Position numbers and translations under genes: made by a program | In this document: piece after piece, positions 4,972 through 7,502 of the stretch | How positions within the stretch are numbered: the stretch's first letter is position 1 | Layout: every line of letters begins with the position of its first letter | Notes under the pieces: model-generated | What the model was told of the DNA's origin: nothing | What the model saw: only the letters and a program-made list of their open reading frames with translations | Database searches by the model: none | Source: Ruminococcaceae bacterium UBA3818 | Lineage (GTDB): Bacteria; Bacillota; Clostridia; Oscillospirales; Ruminococcaceae | DNA: 7,502 nt | Direction of reading: 5' to 3' | Assembly (NCBI GenBank): GCA_002369315.1 | Contig: DFDW01000010.1 | Span: 1 to 7,502 of the forward strand

Positions 4972-6273
4972 TTAATGAAGGGCAGGTTCCTGCCTTTTGC
5001 GCAGGCGCTCCTGCAAAACAGGCCGGATCTGCGCCGCCAGATACAGCGATCCGCAGCAAAACAGCGCCATATCCTCCCGCAGCAGCTTCACAGCGGCATC
5101 AACGGCCTCCTCGACCGTTGAAAAAGCTCTCGCCTGCCCTGTCAAAGCAGCCGCTTCCTGCGCCAGTTCTTCTGCCGGCAGCGCCCGCGGGTTGTCCGGT
5201 GTGACAGCAAAAAACATCTCGGCTTCCTTGGCGATCATAGAGGAAGCATGCACCCAATCCTTGTCCCGCATCATGCCCATAATGACGATCTTCTTTTTTG
5301 GGGTTAAGGCCATCGCCTTTGCCAACGCCTCACAGCCCTGCGGATTATGCGCGCCGTCCAACACCACCAGAGGTTCCACCGAAATCCGCTCCATGCGGGC
5401 GGGAAAGGCAACTTTTGCAATACCATCTGTAATATTTTTGTCAGATATTGCAAAACCTTTGGTTTTTACTGCCTCAATTGCCGAAACAGCAGTTAAAAAA
5501 TTATAAATTTGGTGGTGGCCAGCCAAAGGCAGATCCCATTCCAGATTGTTGTAGCGGAAGCGGGACCCTAAAATACTTTCTGTATCTATTTCGACAGATT
5601 CTGCATTTGGTATAATAAGCCGATTGTTCTTCTGCGCGCACTGCTTCATGATTTCAGCCAGCGCTTCCGGATCCTGCTTCGGATAGGAAACGCAAACGCC
5701 ATCCGGTTTTAAAATGCCGCATTTTTCAAAAGCGATTTGCTCCAGCGTGTCGCCCAGAATCTGGGTATGATCGTACCCAATTGCACAAATCACCGACACC
5801 AGGCTTTGCTCGATGACATTTGTAGCGTCAAACCGGCCACCCAGACCCACCTCCAGGCAAACCACATCGCATTTTTGCCTTGCGAACCAGAGCATTCCCA
5901 AAGCCGTGACCACTTCAAACTCTGCCGGCGCGATCCCCTCCTGCGCCATCTTTTCCACCGCAAAGCAAATCTCCTCGCACAAAGCGGCCATCTCCTCCTC
6001 GGGGATCATCTGTCCGTCTATCTGGATGCGCTCCCGAAAAGTCAGTACATAAGGCGATACGAACATACCCGTGCGGTATCCCGCCTCCCTCAATATCGAC
6101 GCACACATGGCGGTCGTGGACCCTTTTCCATTGGTCCCCGCCACATGGATAAATCGCAGGCTTTTTTGCGGGTCTCCCAAAAGAGACAGCAGCATTCGAA
6201 TTCCTTTCAGCCCCGGCTCTTTGGTAAATCGGTGGAAAGAATGGATATATTCTTCGCTTTCCTGGTAGTTCAT
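4972..6273 (-). CDS. folC: Folylpolyglutamate synthase / dihydrofolate synthase
   Basis: This 433-residue cytoplasmic ligase of the Mur ligase superfamily adds glutamate to folates, and in many bacteria also to dihydropteroate, using ATP. The family P-loop AGTNGKGST is at 45-53. The substrate-loop segment SPYVLTFRERIQIDG is at 73-87, and CLEVGLGGRFDATN at 139-152. GYDHTQILGDTLEQIAFEKCGI (166-187) contains the metal-binding His and the Lys184 region, and the C-terminal domain carries VVLDGAHNPQG (303-313). I chose the ATG at 6271-6273 because GGGAGG lies seven bases upstream and the length is normal; the longer frame to 6417 overlaps the end of valS. The valS-folC order is common in Firmicutes. 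Whether it has both activities cannot be settled from sequence. Confidence 0.96.
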   Translation of the reverse strand: MNYQESEEYIHSFHRFTKEPGLKGIRMLLSLLGDPQKSLRFIHVAGTNGKGSTTAMCASILREAGYRTGMFVSPYVLTFRERIQIDGQMIPEEEMAALCEEICFAVEKMAQEGIAPAEFEVVTALGMLWFARQKCDVVCLEVGLGGRFDATNVIEQSLVSVICAIGYDHTQILGDTLEQIAFEKCGILKPDGVCVSYPKQDPEALAEIMKQCAQKNNRLIIPNAESVEIDTESILGSRFRYNNLEWDLPLAGHHQIYNFLTAVSAIEAVKTKGFAISDKNITDGIAKVAFPARMERISVEPLVVLDGAHNPQGCEALAKAMALTPKKKIVIMGMMRDKDWVHASSMIAKEAEMFFAVTPDNPRALPAEELAQEAAALTGQARAFSTVEEAVDAAVKLLREDMALFCCGSLYLAAQIRPVLQERLRKRQEPALH

Positions 6274-6280
6274 AGCGATA

Positions 6281-6286
6281 CCTCCC
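6281..6286 (-). promoter_or_regulatory. folC ribosome binding site
   Basis: GGGAGG on the minus strand, 7 bases before the ATG at 6273. It supports this start rather than one inside valS. Confidence 0.75.
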
Positions 6287-6295
6287 ATACAAAGA

Positions 6296-6320
6296 CGGGC
6301 GGATTCTGAGAATCCGCCCG
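6296..6320. terminator. Perfect GC-rich hairpin between valS and folC
   Basis: An 11-bp perfect stem (6296-6306 with 6310-6320) has a 3-base loop and lies 8 bases after the valS stop codon. On the minus strand it is followed by only TCTTTG, on the plus strand by CTTTTTG. In the direction of valS transcription it is therefore a strong stem with a weak U-tract, suited to partial termination or 3'-end protection while some transcripts continue into folC. Confidence 0.6.
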
Positions 6321-6328
6321 CTTTTTGC

Positions 6329-7502
6329 CTATTTCGAGAAAGCGGCGATGCTTTCCACAATCTTTTCCATCCGTTCCTTGTGTTTTTCCAGTTTCGCCCG
6401 CTCAGCCTCAACAACATTTTGCGGCGCTTTTTCCAAAAATCCTTGGCTGGACAGTTTCTGTTCTACCATGGCGATATCCTTTTCACAGGCTTTCCGCTCT
6501 TTTTCCAGCCGTGCCAGTTCTTTCTCCTTATCCACCAGCTCATCCAGCGGGATAAAGATGCGAGCGCTGTCGGTAATCACCTGTACCGCGTCGGAGAAAT
6601 CCTCTCCATCCTGCGGCGCAACGCCGGAAACCTTCACTTCAGAAGCCGAAGCCAGCCGTTCGATAAACATGGCGCCGGACTGGAACACATCGGTATAGGG
6701 GGTTTTCACAAAAACCCGCGCTTTTTTCGACGGCGGCACATTCATCTCCGCCCGGCGGTTCCGAATGGCCTTGATGGCGCTCATGATTTTTTCAAAATCC
6801 TCTTCCTCCTGCTTAAAGCACAAATCCTCCCGGTACAAAGGCCAGGATGCAATCATAATGCTTTCGCAGTCGTTGGGAATGGCCTGCCAGATCTCCTCGG
6901 TGATGAACGGCATGATCGGATGTAAAAGCTTCAAACACTGGTTCATCACATAAATCAGCACCTGCTGGGCGCTCTTTGCCGATTCTCCGCCCGCCTGAAT
7001 GCGGGATTTGGTCAGCTCGATGTACCAGTCACACAGCACATCCCAGATAAAATCATACAGCTTCTGTACCGCGATACCCAGCTCAAATTTTTCCAGATTG
7101 TCGGTGACCTCTTTGATCAGTGTATTGAGTTTGCTTAAAATCCACTTGTCCTCTGTCTGCAGCAGCTGCGGCAGTTCCGGCTTGTCAATCTCGTCGGAAA
7201 GGTTCATCAGGATAAAGCGGGTGGCATTCCAGATTTTGTTGGCAAAATTCCGGCTTGCCTTGACTTTTTCCTCTACAAAACGCATATCGTTGCCCGGGCT
7301 GTTATTGGTAGCCAGGGTAAAGCGCAGCGCGTCGGCGCCGTACTCGTCGATTACTTTCAAAGGATCGATGCCGTTGCCCAGGGATTTGGACATTTTCCGG
7401 CCCTGCGCATCCCGCACGATACCGTGAATAAACACCGTTTCAAACGGAGATTTCCCCATATTCTCCACGCCGGAGAAAATCATACGGGCTACCCAGAAGA
7501 AG
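6329..7502 (-). CDS. valS: Valyl-tRNA synthetase, C-terminal part (runs off the window)
   Basis: Class I aminoacyl-tRNA synthetase that charges tRNA-Val. Only the last 390 residues are present, somewhat under half of the usual length near 880; the 5' part lies beyond position 7502. The visible part begins in the catalytic core with FFWVARMIFSG. The KMSKS signature is intact in GRKMSKSLGNG (KMSKS at 7382-7396). The anticodon-binding domain follows, with segments such as NFANKIWNATRFILMN and LHPIMPFITEEIWQ. The C-terminal 65 or so residues, starting around VDKEKELARLEKE, form the Lys/Glu-rich coiled-coil arm typical of ValRS, which separates it from IleRS and LeuRS. The stop (TAG) is 55 bases before folC, which likely belongs to the same transcript. 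Confidence 0.97.
   Translation of the reverse strand, partial: FFWVARMIFSGVENMGKSPFETVFIHGIVRDAQGRKMSKSLGNGIDPLKVIDEYGADALRFTLATNNSPGNDMRFVEEKVKASRNFANKIWNATRFILMNLSDEIDKPELPQLLQTEDKWILSKLNTLIKEVTDNLEKFELGIAVQKLYDFIWDVLCDWYIELTKSRIQAGGESAKSAQQVLIYVMNQCLKLLHPIMPFITEEIWQAIPNDCESIMIASWPLYREDLCFKQEEEDFEKIMSAIKAIRNRRAEMNVPPSKKARVFVKTPYTDVFQSGAMFIERLASASEVKVSGVAPQDGEDFSDAVQVITDSARIFIPLDELVDKEKELARLEKERKACEKDIAMVEQKLSSQGFLEKAPQNVVEAERAKLEKHKERMEKIVESIAAFSK

Noticed and set aside
4862..5059. Small minus-strand frame between folC and spoIIAA
   Set aside because: It overlaps the folC C-terminus in another frame and ends in the terminator hairpin; low-complexity shadow translation.
4972..6417. Longer folC reading frame with 48 extra N-terminal residues
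   Set aside because: The extension overlaps the valS 3' end and the intergenic hairpin, has no family-like sequence, and a ribosome binding site sits directly before the ATG at 6273.
1..7502. CRISPR arrays, insertion sequences, phage or defence genes
   Set aside because: No direct-repeat arrays, transposase-like frames or terminal inverted repeats are visible; nearly all of the window is explained by the listed genes.

Overview
The window looks like a chromosomal segment of an endospore-forming Firmicute of the class Clostridia, with moderate GC of roughly 50 percent by eye. The evidence is a complete spoIIA operon (spoIIAA, spoIIAB, sigF), strong AGGAGG-type ribosome binding sites, compact hairpin-plus-U-tract terminators and tRNA genes with encoded CCA ends. 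An Oscillospiraceae/Ruminococcaceae-like gut organism is a reasonable guess, but the sequence alone does not fix genus or family.

Left part (1-1044). Everything here is read from the minus strand. A consensus promoter (911-938) drives tRNA-Gln(CUG) and tRNA-Pro(CGG), which end at a strong terminator (668-705). Next comes a 200-base untranslated leader and a yjdF-family (DUF2992) gene. The leader folds into a multi-helix RNA closed by a 6-bp stem (494-610), immediately before the yjdF ribosome binding site. Genes of this family are known for the yjdF (azaaromatic) riboswitch, and I interpret this leader as a member. It is the most interesting element in the window.

Middle part (996-2309, plus strand). 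Thioredoxin trxA has its own promoter and terminator. It is followed by a TraX-family multi-pass membrane protein of unknown role, which ends at a large bidirectional terminator shared with the converging glutaminase gene.

Right part (2331-7502, minus strand). In transcription order this reads valS (C-terminal part only), folC, a strong terminator, spoIIAA-spoIIAB-sigF, then glsA from its own sigma-A-type promoter. ValS and FolC are housekeeping functions: tRNA charging and folate polyglutamylation. SpoIIAA, SpoIIAB and SigF form the partner-switching module that turns on forespore transcription. GlsA is a serine-dependent glutaminase that may supply glutamate and ammonia.

I found no mobile elements, CRISPR arrays, phage genes or defence systems. 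Most of the window is ordinary core genome. The unusual points are the structured yjdF leader, with two near-identical 11-nt motifs and a possible Shine-Dalgarno-masking segment; a palindrome over the putative yjdF promoter; a SigF with a shortened N-terminus; and an orphan TraX-like protein.
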